Part shown: in pieces, positions 10,720-21,599 of the stretch
Layout: the number at the start of each line of letters is the position of its first letter
Position numbering within the stretch: position 1 is the stretch's first letter
Assembly: GCF_950295315.1 (NCBI RefSeq)
Contig: NC_080162.1
Coordinates: forward strand, 68,485,760 to 68,549,759
Source of the DNA: Erinaceus europaeus
Lineage: Eukaryota; Chordata; Mammalia; Eulipotyphla; Erinaceidae
Length of the DNA stretch: 64,000 nucleotides
Reading direction: 5' to 3'
The notes under the pieces: model-generated
The model's input: only the letters and a program-made list of their open reading frames with translations
Told to the model about the DNA's origin: nothing
Database searches by the model: none
Made by a program: the position numbers and the translations under genes

Positions 10720-10787
10720 AATTTCACTGGATGTATAAAATTCTTTATACATCCAGTGAAATTCACTGGATGTATAAAGTTCTTTAT
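10720..10787. repeat. Perfect 20-bp hairpin plus a third direct copy
   Basis: Positions 10720-10739 are the exact reverse complement of 10744-10763, with a 4-nt loop. The segment 10723-10748 is then repeated directly at 10762-10787 with one mismatch. No mobile-element ends are seen. This is what one replication template switch would leave. Confidence 0.9.
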
Positions 10788-10989
10788 CCCTTGTCTCACA
10801 GTAAAGAATCTAATATGAGAAATTACTAAGGGGCTCTGACTCTAAAGTTTGAACAAGGATTTTTGGAAATTACATGAAAATGTACTCTGAGCCTTTGGCA
10901 AAAGATATATCAGAAGACATGTAAGGGGTCTTGTGAATTCTTAGAGAAGATAAAAAAGAGCTTTGAGTATCAGGTAATGTGCCTTTCTT

Positions 10990-11361
10990 TTTTATTACTA
11001 TTATTATTATTTTAAATTTTATTTTATTTATAAAAAGGAAACACTGAAAAATCATAGGATAAGAGGGATACAACCCCACACAATTCCCACCACCAGAACT
11101 CTGTATCCCATCCCCTCCCCTGATAGCTTTCCTATTCTTTAGCCCTCTGGGAGTATGGACCCAAGGTCATTGTGGGATGCAGATGGTGGAAGGTCTGGCT
11201 TCTGTAATTGCTTCCAATTACAGAACATAGGCATTAACAGGTTGATCCATACTCCCAGCCTGTCTCTCTCTTTCCCTAGTGGGGCGGGGTTCTGGGGAAT
11301 CGAAGCTCCAGGACATATTGGTGGGGTTGTCTGTCCAGGGAAGACTAGCATGATCACAGTA
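10990..11361 (-). mobile_element. L1 3' end insertion, antisense, with target duplication
   Basis: Bounded by the 10-bp direct repeat TGCCTTTCTT (10980-10989 and 11362-11371), with the poly(T) tail side at the left. Contains the complements of the common 3' UTR block ('CCATACTCCCAGCCTGTCTC' near 11249; 'ATTCCCACCACCAGAACTCTG' near 11082). Short, 5'-truncated insertion. Confidence 0.9.
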
Positions 11362-11557
11362 TGCCTTTCTTAAGTCTCTCTGATCCCAACTAATATCAGA
11401 ATGTCTAAAAATAAAAACCTAACATTCACTGGGATTAAATAGGACCTCTCTAAGTCTAAATGGGGAATGATGTGTTCTAGTCAGTTCAAATGTTTAATTA
11501 ATGTAAATGAGAGTAAACTTTTAACCATGAATAAGTATGAATGTGGAAATAATATCC

Positions 11558-11705
11558 TAGAGATATGCTGGGGAGATAGTACAGCAGTTGTGCAAAACTT
11601 TGAGGTTCCAGGTTTAATTCCTAGCACCAACATAAACCAGAGTTAAGCAATGTTCTAGTATATTTCTCTGTCTCTCATCAAAACCAAATAAATAAAGTAT
11701 TTTAA
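11558..11705 (+). mobile_element. tRNA-derived SINE, type B
   Basis: Head 'GGAGATAGTACAGCAGTTGTGCAAA', B-box-like 'CCAGGTTTAATTCC', then 'AGCACCAACATAAACCAGAG', TCTCTG stretch and an AAATAAATAAA tail. A second SINE family, distinct in the region after the B box. Confidence 0.75.
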
Positions 11706-11714
11706 ATTAAAATA

Positions 11715-12230
11715 GTAAACCTGGATCACTTGGAGATTTGGGGGGCAATGTAAATATTCTGTCTAGGGTGTGACTGGTAACTGCCTTTTTTAAGAATTTA
11801 CACAAGCTAAAAACTGTTGCTATACTGAATTTATACTTCAATCAGGATGTTGTTTATTTTTTAAATAAGAGGCAAGGAAATTGATAAGCATGAAAAGACT
11901 CAATTATACTCAGTAAGGAAATACAATCTTAAACTACAATGAGTTGGCAGAATAAATTCCTCAATAGCAAACACTAAAAGACTAACAATACCAAGTGTTG
12001 CAATAAGGCTTTCTCATACATCAATAGAGATGTAAATTGGTTTAAGCACTTTTGAAAACTTACATGATCTTTTTAGACTAATCATATACCTACCCAATTA
12101 CTCAAAGACTCAATTCCCTCCCACCCCAGTCCCCCCCCAAAAAAAGTGTTTATGCCCATAAAAAAATATGAATGGGGGGGATTTAATGAAAGTGGTCAAA
12201 AGTCCAAAACAACCAGTCATAAGATAAATA
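11715..12230. other. No gene recognised; possible old L1 remnant
   Basis: Unassigned. The part near 11900-12110 ('CAAACACTAAAAGACTAACAATACCAAGTGTTG') resembles the L1 ORF2 C-terminal coding strand but is too diverged to assign firmly. Confidence 0.35.
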
Positions 12231-12233
12231 AGT

Positions 12234-12410
12234 AGGGGCCAGACCATGGCACACCTAGTAGAGTACACATGTAACTGTGTCCAAGTGCCCAAATTCAAGC
12301 ACCTAGACCCATCTGTAAGAGGAAGCTTCACAAGTGATAGAGCAGTGCTCTCTTATATTCTCTGCCTCTCTGGTTTTGTCTCTGTCAGGATTGAAAGGAC
12401 AATAAAAAAA
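12234..12410 (+). mobile_element. tRNA-derived SINE, short type A, diverged
   Basis: 'GGGGCCAGACCATGGCACACCTAG' head, B-box remnant 'AAATTCAAGC', 'GAGGAAGCTTCACAAGTGATAGAGCAG' and an AATAAAAAAA tail. Confidence 0.8.
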
Positions 12411-12414
12411 GCTT

Positions 12415-13085
12415 GTTAACTAAAAGGCTTGTTGTAACACCTACCAATCTTTACCTTCCATTTTATCATATTGAGGTCAACTAATGTAGTGAGAACTAAA
12501 AGGTGTCAATCCAAGTTACTTGTCAAAACATATCTACCATGACAGAAATTTTTGTAATGTCATCAAAACTATATGCCAGGAAAATAGATAATAAAAACTT
12601 AAATTGGGTTTGAAGAGGATTTTCAAGACTTACTATTCTAAAAAATAAAACTTTTTCTAATATTCTGAGTGTTTGATCTATAGTTACTCTTCCCACTCTA
12701 ACCTTCCAATTCTACTACTTCCATGATGGATTCAATAGTTCAAGACTTTCTTGATTCCCTGGGAATCTGAAGTTCCCTCCTGCCCCCTGTGAGGCCCCAA
12801 AATACAACACAGAAGAGAAAAAAGCGTCACAATTGTGTTTAGGCTGGTTGCACAAACCACTTGGTTTTCATTATCCTGGTTCCAATTACTCTTAGGACAA
12901 AGGTCAGAGATGATCTTCATGTGTCTAAGTCTCTGACTCATTCTCTCACTAAAATTTTAAGCAAAAAAAAAAATTCTGTTGGTGAAAAAGTACAACCACG
13001 TGTTTTTTACTTTATTATCTCATGGCACAAATAGGCAGAAGACAACAACTACTGAGTATAGTGGAGACATGGAACTAAAGAAATC
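12415..13085. other. No gene recognised
   Basis: Unassigned unique-looking sequence; nothing supported on either strand. Confidence 0.45.
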
Positions 13086-13089
13086 TGAA

Positions 13090-13305
13090 GGTGGCCAGGT
13101 GGTTACGCACCTAGTTGAGTGCATACATTACAATGTGCAAGGACCCAGTTTCAAGCCCCCGGTCCCCACTTGCAGGGGGAAAGACTCAGAAGTGATGAAG
13201 CATTACTGCAGTTGTCTCTCTGTCTCTCCCTCTCTATCTCCCCTTTCCTCTTAATTTCTGGATATCTCAATCCAATCAGTAAAAGATAATAAGGAAAATT
13301 TAAAA
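13090..13305 (+). mobile_element. tRNA-derived SINE, short type A
   Basis: 'GTGGCCAGGTGGTTACGCACCTAG' head, 'CCCAGTTTCAAGCCCCCGGTCC', 'CACTTGCAGGGGGAAAG' core, TCTC middle and A-rich tail. Confidence 0.9.
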
Positions 13306-13361
13306 AAAGAAATGTGAAGTAATAAAATATGGAGTTCTGACCTCCAAAATAAATATGGCTT

Positions 13362-14644
13362 GGGAGGTGGAGTCAAGATGATGACTTGGAGGCAGCTGCT
13401 GGTGTCAGCTCCGACAACAGCGGCTGGATAGGGTAGGATACTGAGCCATTAGCAGGATGGTGAATAAGAGGTCCTAAATGTGACACCAAGGAGGGGTCCT
13501 GTGGCTCAATATTGGGGTAGAAAACGGAGGAAAAAGAAAGGAAAAAAAGAAAAAGAAAGGAAATCTTCCGATTATTTCTGAAGCGCACCCCTCCCCCACA
13601 CTCTATAACCAGACCCCAGGGGGTGGAGAGCTGCTGCTAGCAGGCTCCCAGCTGAGCTCTTTTCTTTACCAAGAATCCTGGCTCACCAAGGGTGTCATTT
13701 CAGTCCTTTTCCTTTCTGATTTCCTTCTCTCTCTCTCTCTCTCTTTTAATTTTTCTTCTAAGTGACTGGATCTCTATTTGAGTGACAAAATATCTGACCA
13801 ATCAGAGCCTCACCCTTGCCTGGGAAACACTACCTGGAGGGTTTTTTTTTATTATTTTTTTTACAGTTGGCTGTCTTTGCTCAGGTTGCCTGAGCTAATC
13901 CTGAGCCGGCCAAGCTGCAGACTGACTGTTAGGGTTTTCTACTCTATTCCATTTTATTATTCCTATGATATATATGTGTGTCCATTTCCCCCCTCCTTCT
14001 TCTTCAGGTTGACCAAAATTAACTGTTATTGTTTTTTCCATTCCTAGCTGACTGAGTGTCCTATCCATTGTGAGAGGAACTTGTTTCATTCTACCTCTTC
14101 CATCCACTCTCCCCTTTCTTCTTCCTCCTAGCTACTTAAAAAAAAAATCCTCTATCCTTTCACTTCTCTTTTTTTCTCCTGTTCTTGTCTTCTTTTCTTC
14201 CTTCCTCCTTTTTCTGCTTTCTGAATTTACTGATACTCATTTGTGAATTATTTTGGGGAATAAATCTGACTCAGAGTGGACTCTCTTCTCTAATTCCCTT
14301 TCTCCTCTTTCTATCCCTAGAATTTACAGTGGACAGTAGATTTGCATAATTGTCTATTCTTACTTTGCTTTTCTCTTTCTCTTTCATTTGGATTTGGTTG
14401 CTATTTTTTCTTGAACTGGAGGTGTTGTTTGGCTAACTGGTATTGGTTAAACTGCATCAATCCTTGCTTCAGTTACTATTGTTGTAATTTCTGAGGTTGG
14501 TGACTGCATTTGTCATAAAGGTATTTAGTACAGTGTGGCTTGTACTCAAAACACAACAGCTGAAGAACAACAGAACAGAAAAATTAAAAAAACACACCAA
14601 TAAAAAAAAGTTTAAATCAAGAGAAAATAAAAACTGGAACCACA
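13362..14644 (+). promoter_or_regulatory. L1 5' UTR (internal promoter region)
   Basis: Begins 'GGGAGGTGGAGTCAAGATGATG', similar in plan to mammalian L1 5' ends that carry a purine-rich start followed by CAAGATGG. The first 100 bp is GC-richer than the flank. Later parts are strongly pyrimidine-rich on the plus strand (13700-13760 CT repeat; 14100-14420). In L1 generally this region drives transcription from its first base. Activity of this copy is unknown. Confidence 0.75.
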
Positions 14645-15565
14645 ATGAATCCAGACAGGATCCCAGAAGAAAATCCAAGTCAGTCAGAAGTAACCATAGA
14701 TAAGAAAAGTATGCAAGCAATAGTAAACCTATAATAACAGAAATGAAGACATCGATAGAGGAAAGGGCTAGCAGAATTAGGGAAACAACAGATGAGACCC
14801 TCAAGGAAAATACTAGTTACCTCAAGATAATCAGAGAACTGAAAGCTGAAATAGCTGAACTAAAAGGTCAATTAGCAGTACAAGCTAATACTATAACTGC
14901 ACTGAAGAAAGAAGCTGAGGGAAGGGAAAGTAGACTAATGGAAGCAGAAAATAAAATTAGCTAGACAGAGGATGAGCTGGAGAAATCTAAGAAAGAGGTA
15001 AAAGGAGCTCAAAAAGAGACTTAGAGACACTGAAAACAACAGAGACATATGGGATGATCTCAAAAGAAGTAACATTTGTATAATTGGCCTACCAGAGGAA
15101 GAAAGAGAGGACGGGGAAGTAAACATTCTAGAGGAAATAATGAAAGAAAACTCCCCAGACCTAAACAAAAGAAAGGACATTAAGATTTAAGAGGCCCAAA
15201 GAGTCCCAAACAGAACCAATCCAGACCTGAAGACACCAAGAAGACACATCATAGTTACAATGAAAAGAAGTAAGGATAAAGAAAGGATCCTAAAGGCTGC
15301 AAGAGAAAAACAAAAAGTTGCATAGAGGGGACTACCCATAAGATTATCAGCAGACTTCTCCACTCAAACTCTAAAAGCCAGAAGAGAATGGCAAGATATC
15401 TATCAAACCCTGAATGAAAAAGGGTTTCCACCAAGGATAATATATCCTGCTAGACTTTCATTCAAACTAGATGGAGGCATCAAAACTTTCTCAGACAAAC
15501 AACAATTAAAGGAGGCAACCATCATCAAACCGGCCCTGAAAGAGGTTCTAAAAGACCTTTTATAA
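14645..15565 (+). pseudogene. L1 ORF1 (RNA-binding chaperone) remnant
   Basis: ORF1p is the L1 RNA-binding protein. It starts MNPDRIPEEN, then shifts frame after about 29 codons. The coiled coil is readable at 14743-14961 (heptad-rich, ending AENKIS then a stop). A second shift near 15010 restores ELKKRL-like reading. The RRM-like core follows (near 15044: WDDLKRSNICIIGLPEEE), then the C-terminal domain (near 15385-15562: WQDIYQTLNEKGFPPRIIYP). In-frame stops occur near 15187 and 15323. Two frameshifts and at least three stops make it clearly dead. The family protein is about 300-340 residues, which fits the 920-bp span. Confidence 0.85.
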
Positions 15566-15617
15566 ACAAGAACATCACCATAATACTTACCATATATCAG
15601 AGCAAATTTGTTGCATA

Positions 15618-17823
15618 ATGGCACTACAATACATTAAATCCATAATATCAATAAATGTCAATGGCTTAAACTCACCCATTAAAAGGCACAGAGTGGGAGG
15701 ATGAATCAGAAAACACAACCGAACCATATGCTGCTTGCAAGAATCCCACCTAAACCAACAAGACAAACACATATTTAAAGTGAAAGGATGGAAAGCTATC
15801 ATACAGGCTAGAGGACCACAAAAAAGGGCAGGAACAGCCATTCTCATCTCTGACACAATAGACTTTAAATTAAATAAATTAATAAAAGATAGGCAAGGCC
15901 ATTACATAATGATTAGAGGATCAATCAACCAAGAAGATTTAATAATTATTAACATCTATGCACCCAATGAGGGACCTTCTAAATACATCAAATACCTACT
16001 GAAAGAACTACAAAAATACAACAATAGTAATAAAATAATAGTGGGAGACTTTAACACCCCACTCTAACACTTAGACAAATCAACTAAGCATAGAATCAAT
16101 AATTAAACTAGATAATTAAAGAGATGGACAGACTAGAACTCCTAGACATTTTTAGAGTTCTTCATCTCAAGAAACTGTAATACACATTCTTTTCAAATCC
16201 ACACAGCACATCCTCAAGGATAGACCACATATTAAGCAACAAAGACAGTATCAACAAATTCAAGAACACTGAAATAATCCCAAGCAACTTCTCAGACCAC
16301 AGTGGAGTAAAGCTAACATTCAACAACAAACAGAAAATTACTAAAAGTCACAGAATTTGGAAACACAACAACATACTGCTTAAGAACCTCTGGGTAAGAG
16401 AGACACTCAAGCAAGAAATTCAAACATTCCTAGAAACAAATGAAAGTGAAGATACAAGCTATCAAAATATTTGGGACACAGCTAAAGCAGTAATGAGAGG
16501 GAAATTCGTAGCCATAGAGTCACATATTAAAGCTCAAAGACCTTACTAAACACCATAAGGACTTAGAGGAAGAGGAACAAAGGAACCCTAAAGCAACCAG
16601 AAGGACGGACATCACTAAAATTAGAGCAGAAATAAACAACATCGAAAATAACCATACAAAAGATTAATGAAGCCAAATATATATTGGTTCTTTGAAAAAT
16701 TAAACAAGATTGACAAACCCCTAGCCAGACTCACTTAAAAAAAAAAGAGAAGACTCAAACTAATAGAATTATAAACAATAGAGGACATATCACAACTGAC
16801 ACCACTGAAATCCAGAAACATGCAAAACTATGAAGAACTATATGCCACCAAGATAGAGAATCTGGAAGAAATGGAAGAATTCCTAGAAACATATGCCCTT
16901 CCAAAACTGAACCAAGAAGAACTACAAAACCTAAATGCACCAATCACAGACAAAGAAATCGAAACAGCTACTAAGAATCTACCCAACAACAAAAGTCCTG
17001 GACAAGATGGCTTCACAAACAAATTCTACAAGACCTTCAGGAAACAGTTAGTACCCATACTTCTAAAGCTTTCCCACAAAATCAAAGAAATAGGAACACT
17101 CCCTTCCACATTCTATAAAGCCAACATCACCCTGATACCAAAAGCAGATAGGGACACAACAAAAAAGGAAAACTACAGACCAATATCATTGATGAACATA
17201 GATGCCAAAATATTAAACAAGATCCTGGCCAACAGGATACAGTACTATATCAAAAAGATTGTTCATCACGACTAAGTGGGATTTATGCCAGGAATGCAAG
17301 GCTGGTTCAACATACATAAGTCAATCAATGTTATTCATCACATCAATAAAAGCAAAACCAAAAACTACATGATTGTCTCAATAGATGCAGAGAAAGACTT
17401 TGACAAAATCCAACACCCACTCATGCTCAAAACACTACAAAAATGGGAATAGATGGGGAATTCCTCAAGATAGTGGAATCCATATACAGTAAACCTACAG
17501 CCAACATCATACTCAATGGACAGAAGCTGAAAGCATCCCCCTCAGATTGGGGACTAGACAGGGATGTCCATTATCATCATTACTCTTCAGCATAATATTG
17601 GAAGTTCTTGCCATAGCAATCAGGCAAGAGGAAGAAATCAAAGAAATACGGATTGGAAGGGAAGAAGCGATGCTCTTACTATTTGCAGATGATATGATAG
17701 TATAAATAGAAAAACCTAAAGAATCCAGCAGAAAACTACTGGAAGCTATTAGGCAATATAGCAAGGTATCAGGCTACAAAATCAATATACAAAAATCAGT
17801 GGCATTTTTTTATGCAAACCTAG
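15618..17823 (+). pseudogene. L1 ORF2 (endonuclease/reverse transcriptase) remnant, 3' truncated
   Basis: ORF2p nicks target DNA and reverse-transcribes L1 RNA. Start MALQYIKS at 15618. Endonuclease landmarks are readable: the Asn of NVNGL (15660), the Glu of CLQESHL (15741), IYAPN, Asp and Asn of GDFNTPL (16047, 16053), RIDHI near 16219 and SDHSGVKL near 16293. The RT domain follows from about 16820 ([11 protein letters not shown] near 16981; NYRPISLMN near 17171) and FADD at 17682-17693 is intact. Stops and frameshifts occur at about 15693, 16065, 17273, 17450 and elsewhere. Coding similarity ends at about 17820, within the RT C-terminal part. The rest of ORF2, including the Cys-rich motif, is deleted. 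The family protein is about 1,275 residues; about 735 codons' worth remains. Confidence 0.9.
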
Positions 17824-19163
17824 TCCCAAAACCTAGATATAGGCCAGGTCCTGTAAGATAGAGCATATGTTCACATATATCCATCAATTAGGGCAAAATA
17901 TATACCTGAAAGCAAAAATACACAATAGTCTGTAGTGAGTCAGTCAAGTTCATAAAGAAATAGTGTCTACTTAGACCTAGATACCCTCCTCACCTACTTC
18001 CTATTACAGTTCTCTCACTCACTCCAAAGCCAACCTTAGCAAAGCAAGGACTGCAAAAGCTGAATAATGGCAAGAGACTGGTATACTTTAACGATGACTC
18101 TTTAGTCTCTATCAAGCCATTCCACCAGCTGGGGCCCTAATCGGGGAGTCCTGAGATTCCCAAACAGACTTGATGGGCTTAGACCTCAAATAAATCCCTC
18201 TCTCCATTGTTACTGGTAATTTCTATCAGGAACAACAACAGGCCGCCATAGGACCTTACCCTCATTTTGGATCAACAATGGTAGAGAATGTTCCATCCTC
18301 CATTGGGAGGATGGATAACATACTCTATGATACACCTGAGGAAGATGGGTCGATACTGGGGCAGCATGGAATGTTCCTACTTATGAACACAGAATGTGAG
18401 TTCAGATCTACAGGTATGTAGAGGTCACACAGGCTCCTAAGCTAATTATGGGCCCCAGATCACGTCAAATCCATGGGGTTTGCAGTAATATTTATACCCC
18501 CTTCCCCATATTAGGGAGCTACTCTCTTCCCTGTTCCAGTTTCTAGTCCTTTTCCCAGACATGACATCATCTCCCCAGACAATAATTAGGATCCACCTGC
18601 ATATCAGATTTCAGGTTGAGGCAAAAACAAATAAATAAAATCACTAATATAGCTACAGGCCCTTTGAAATATAACTAAAATATGCCTATTAGCTATCTAC
18701 AAAATGGATGACCCCCAACACTTCATCTGCACTATTCCAGCCTTTAGGTTCATGATTGTTCAACAATTTGTTTGGCTTTGTAGATTAACTCTCTTTTCAG
18801 CCACCAGGTTCCAGATGTAGCAGGATGCGACCAGACTTCCCTGGACAGACAACCCCACCAATATGCCTTGGAGCTCCGCTTCCCCAGAGCCCGTCCCCAC
18901 TAGGGAAAGAGAGAGACAGGCTGGGAGTATGAATCAACCTATCAATGCCCATGTTCAGCAGGGAAGCAATTACACAAGCCAGACCTTCAACCTTTTGCAT
19001 CCCACAATGATCTTGGTTCCATACTCCCAGAGGGTTAAAGCACAGGAAAGCTATCAGTGGAGGGGATGGTATACTGAGGTCTGGTGGTGGGAATTGTGTG
19101 AAGCTATACCACTCTTATCCTATGGTTTTGTCAATATTTCCTTTTTATAAATTAAAAAAAAAG
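17824..19163 (+). mobile_element. L1 3' UTR, distal part of the long form
   Basis: Collinear with 52538-53865. It contains the roughly 770-bp block (about 17960-18705) that short-form copies lack. Near 18790 is 'AACTCTCTTTTCAGCCACCAGG', followed by the common terminal block and tail. Confidence 0.85.
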
Positions 19164-19174
19164 AAATATGGTTT

Positions 19175-20180
19175 AACTAAAAAAAAACTAGAAAAATCTC
19201 CTCAGAACATGCCATTTAACACATAAAGCATATGTTATTCTGTGGAGGGAGTGTGTGAGAACAAGAGATGTTCCCAAGGTGTCTGACAATAAGGTTTGTG
19301 AATGCACAAAACTAAAGAAGACAAGTGGACTGGCAGAAACTTAAAAGATATCTGACTTAAGTGACATTGTAACAATAGGAACTATTCAGTTATATTGCCT
19401 CTGATGTGGAAGTCTGAAGAATGAAATGGAATTACAAATCTTATGTCATATATAGAAAAAAAGCCCAGGACTTGGAAGGTAGCTCACCCAGAAGAGGACA
19501 AACTTTACCTTGCCTAGGGACCTAGGCTTCAACTTCAGGCAACACACAGGAACACCATGCAAAGGAGAAGCTTCACAATCAGTGAAGTGGTGCTGTAGCA
19601 TCTCTCAAAAAAAATATATATCCAAGTACCTAGAGAAAAAGAGAGTGTTACTGGCTATATACACATGAGCATATTGTTTACTGTGACTTAAGACTAGTGG
19701 TTCTCAAAATGTGAACCAGTTTAGAAGCATCAATATCATCTGGAAACTTACTTAAAATACTAGTTTCTCTCTCTCCCTCTCCCTCTACACTTGAACTAGT
19801 GGAGGTAGAGGAAGGCAATTTTGGTGCATACTAAAGTTGGAATCACTGTTTCAGAGTGTGTGGATTTACTTTGGCTCAGAAACAGTTTGGACAGAATGAC
19901 TTTGGGTTTTTTCCATGGTCTCTAAACACCTAGTATATAATTTGGCTTCCCAAGCAGCTACCCTGCTTTCAGGAAGCAAGTGTCCTAGTCAGACTGACTA
20001 AGGCATTCCACTTCTCTTGGAGCTATTATTTCCCAAGCTAAATTACTAAATTAGCATTCTAAATTGTATACATCAATCACATGTAAGGTGTTTTTGACCT
20101 GCACCACCACCCTAGTCCAAAACCTGATGCTAAGGATATCTATTGACAGCATTGCCCTCTGGTGCTTAAATGCTATCAAA
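19175..20180. other. Mostly unassigned; one possible old SINE
   Basis: A diverged tRNA-like SINE may lie at about 19455-19620 ('AAGGTAGCTCACCCAGAAGAG', 'GAGAAGCTTCACAATCAGTGAAG', A-rich end). Nothing else recognised. Confidence 0.45.
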
Positions 20181-20189
20181 GTGATAAAT

Positions 20190-20690
20190 ATGATGTTTAT
20201 ATGAAGCAGAAAACGAGTCTTTTTATTACAAAGTAGCATTCCATGAATTATATATCCCATAACTTCTTTTTCTAGTCATCTGTTGAGGGACACATAGGTT
20301 ATTTCCACTTGTTGGCAACTGTGAATAAAGCAGCTATGAGCACAGGTGTACATATGCCCCTATTAAAATAGTGTTTTGTGTCCTTTAGTTGTGTATCTAT
20401 TTATCTAAGGACTTTTCATACTACTTTTAAAAGTTTGTATTCCCACCAGCAGTCTAACAAAGTCCCTTTTTTCCCACATCCTTACTGACCTTTGACATAT
20501 CCTGTTTTGTTGATGTGAGCCATTCTCATGGATGTGAGGTAGTATCTCATTGTGGTTTAAATTTGCATTTCTTGAATGATAAGGAAAACAGAGCATTTTT
20601 TCATATGTATGTGGGTCATCTGTATATTTTCTTTAGAAATTTGTATTTTCAGATCTTTTGCCCACATTTCAATTGGGAGAACTGAACAGA
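20190..20690 (-). mobile_element. Old L1 ORF2 C-terminal fragment, antisense
   Basis: Antisense landmarks: 'GTAGCATTCCATGAATTATATATCCC' (20231 on), 'GTGAATAAAGCAGCTATGAGCACAGGTG', 'TCCCACCAGCAGTCTAAC', 'TCATTGTGGTTTAAATTTGCATTTC'. Matches the distal ORF2 of other copies in reverse. Confidence 0.8.
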
Positions 20691-20766
20691 TTCTATTACA
20701 AGGATTTTGTTAATATTAAATAAAAAATCAAATATATAACATCTAGGAGAGCTAGATATTTTGTAG

Positions 20767-20978
20767 TGGCAGGTCCAGGTAGTGGCACACTTGGTTGGGC
20801 ACACACATTGCAGTGCAAAAGGACCTGGGTTCAAGCCCCTAGTCCCCACCTGCAGGGGGAAAGCTTTATAAGTGATGAGGCAGTGCTGTCGGTGTCTCTC
20901 TGTCTCTCTCCTTCCTTATCTCTCCCTTCCTATCAATTTCTGCCTGTCTCTGTCCAATAAAAAAATAAAGATAATTTT
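20767..20978 (+). mobile_element. tRNA-derived SINE, short type A (sense arm of an inverted pair)
   Basis: 'GGTCCAGGTAGTGGCACACTTGG' head, B box 'GGGTTCAAGCCCC', core 'CCCACCTGCAGGGGGAAAGC', TCTC middle, 'CTGTCCAATAAAAAAATAAAG' tail. Confidence 0.95.
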
Positions 20979-20988
20979 TAGAAGACAC

Positions 20989-21195
20989 TTAATTTTTTTA
21001 TCTTTATTGGATAGAGATAGTCAGAAATTGAGAAGGAAGCAGGGGATAGAGAGGAAGAGAGATGGAGAGATGCCTGCAGCACTGTTTTACCATGTGGAAA
21101 GCTTTCCCCCCTGCAGGTGAGGCCTGGGGGCTCAAACCCGGGTCCTTGTGCATTGTAGCAAGTGCACTCAACAAAGTGCTCCATCAGCCAGGCTC
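20989..21195 (-). mobile_element. tRNA-derived SINE, short type A (antisense arm)
   Basis: Tail-to-tail with the preceding SINE, about 10 bp apart. Complement of tail, purine-rich middle, 'CCCCCTGCAGGTGAGG', 'CTCAAACCCGGGTCC' (complement of the B box), complement of head. Confidence 0.95.
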
Positions 21196-21229
21196 TATAA
21201 AAATAATTTTTTAAAAAATTTCATATATG

Positions 21230-21567
21230 GGGGTTGGGCGTTGGCGCAGTGGGTTAAGCGCATGTGGTGCAAAGCACAGGGACCGGCGTCGGTTCCAGCC
21301 CCCAGCTCCCCACCTGCAAGGGAGTCGCTTCACAGGCGGTGAAGCAGGTCTTCAGGTGTGTATCTTTCTTTCCCTCTCTCTGTCTTCCCCTCCTCTCTCC
21401 ATTTCTCTCTGTCCTATCCAACAACGAACAACATCAACAATGGTAATAATAATAACCACAAGGAGGGTTAATAACAACAAGGGCAACAAAAAGGGAGGGA
21501 AAATGGCCTCCAGGAGCGGTGGATTCATGATGCAGGCACCGAGCCCAGCAATAACCCTGGAGGAAAA
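21230..21567 (+). mobile_element. tRNA-derived SINE, long type A with 3' stem module
   Basis: Head 'TTGGCGCAGTGGGTTAAGCGC' (A-box-like), core 'CTCCCCACCTGCAAGGGAG', TCTC middle, 'CTGTCCTATCCAACAAC', A/C linker, then the 3' module with arms CCTCCAGG (21507-21514) and CCTGGAGG (21556-21563). Flanks carry a near-identical AAATTTCA(G)ATATAT repeat, the probable target duplication. Confidence 0.95.
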
Positions 21568-21599
21568 AAATTTAAAAAAATTTTTTTTTAAATTTCAGA

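Larger units (their letters stand above)
13362..19163 (+). mobile_element. L1 with both ends and target duplications, internally deleted
   Basis: Flanked by an 11-bp repeat with one mismatch: AAATATGGCTT (13351-13361) and AAATATGGTTT (19164-19174). It contains, in order, a 5' UTR of about 1.28 kb, ORF1 remnant, a 52-bp spacer, ORF2 remnant to just after the FADD motif, then an abrupt jump into the 3' UTR and a poly(A) tail. Compared with the L1 at 49.2-53.9 kb, about 1.6 kb of ORF2 and 0.8 kb of 3' UTR are missing. An undeleted copy would be about 8 kb. It cannot retrotranspose. Confidence 0.9.

Noticed and set aside
16820..17275. A free-standing reverse-transcriptase gene
   Set aside because: It is the RT part of L1 ORF2 at 15618-17823, flanked by other ORF2 domains with stops between.
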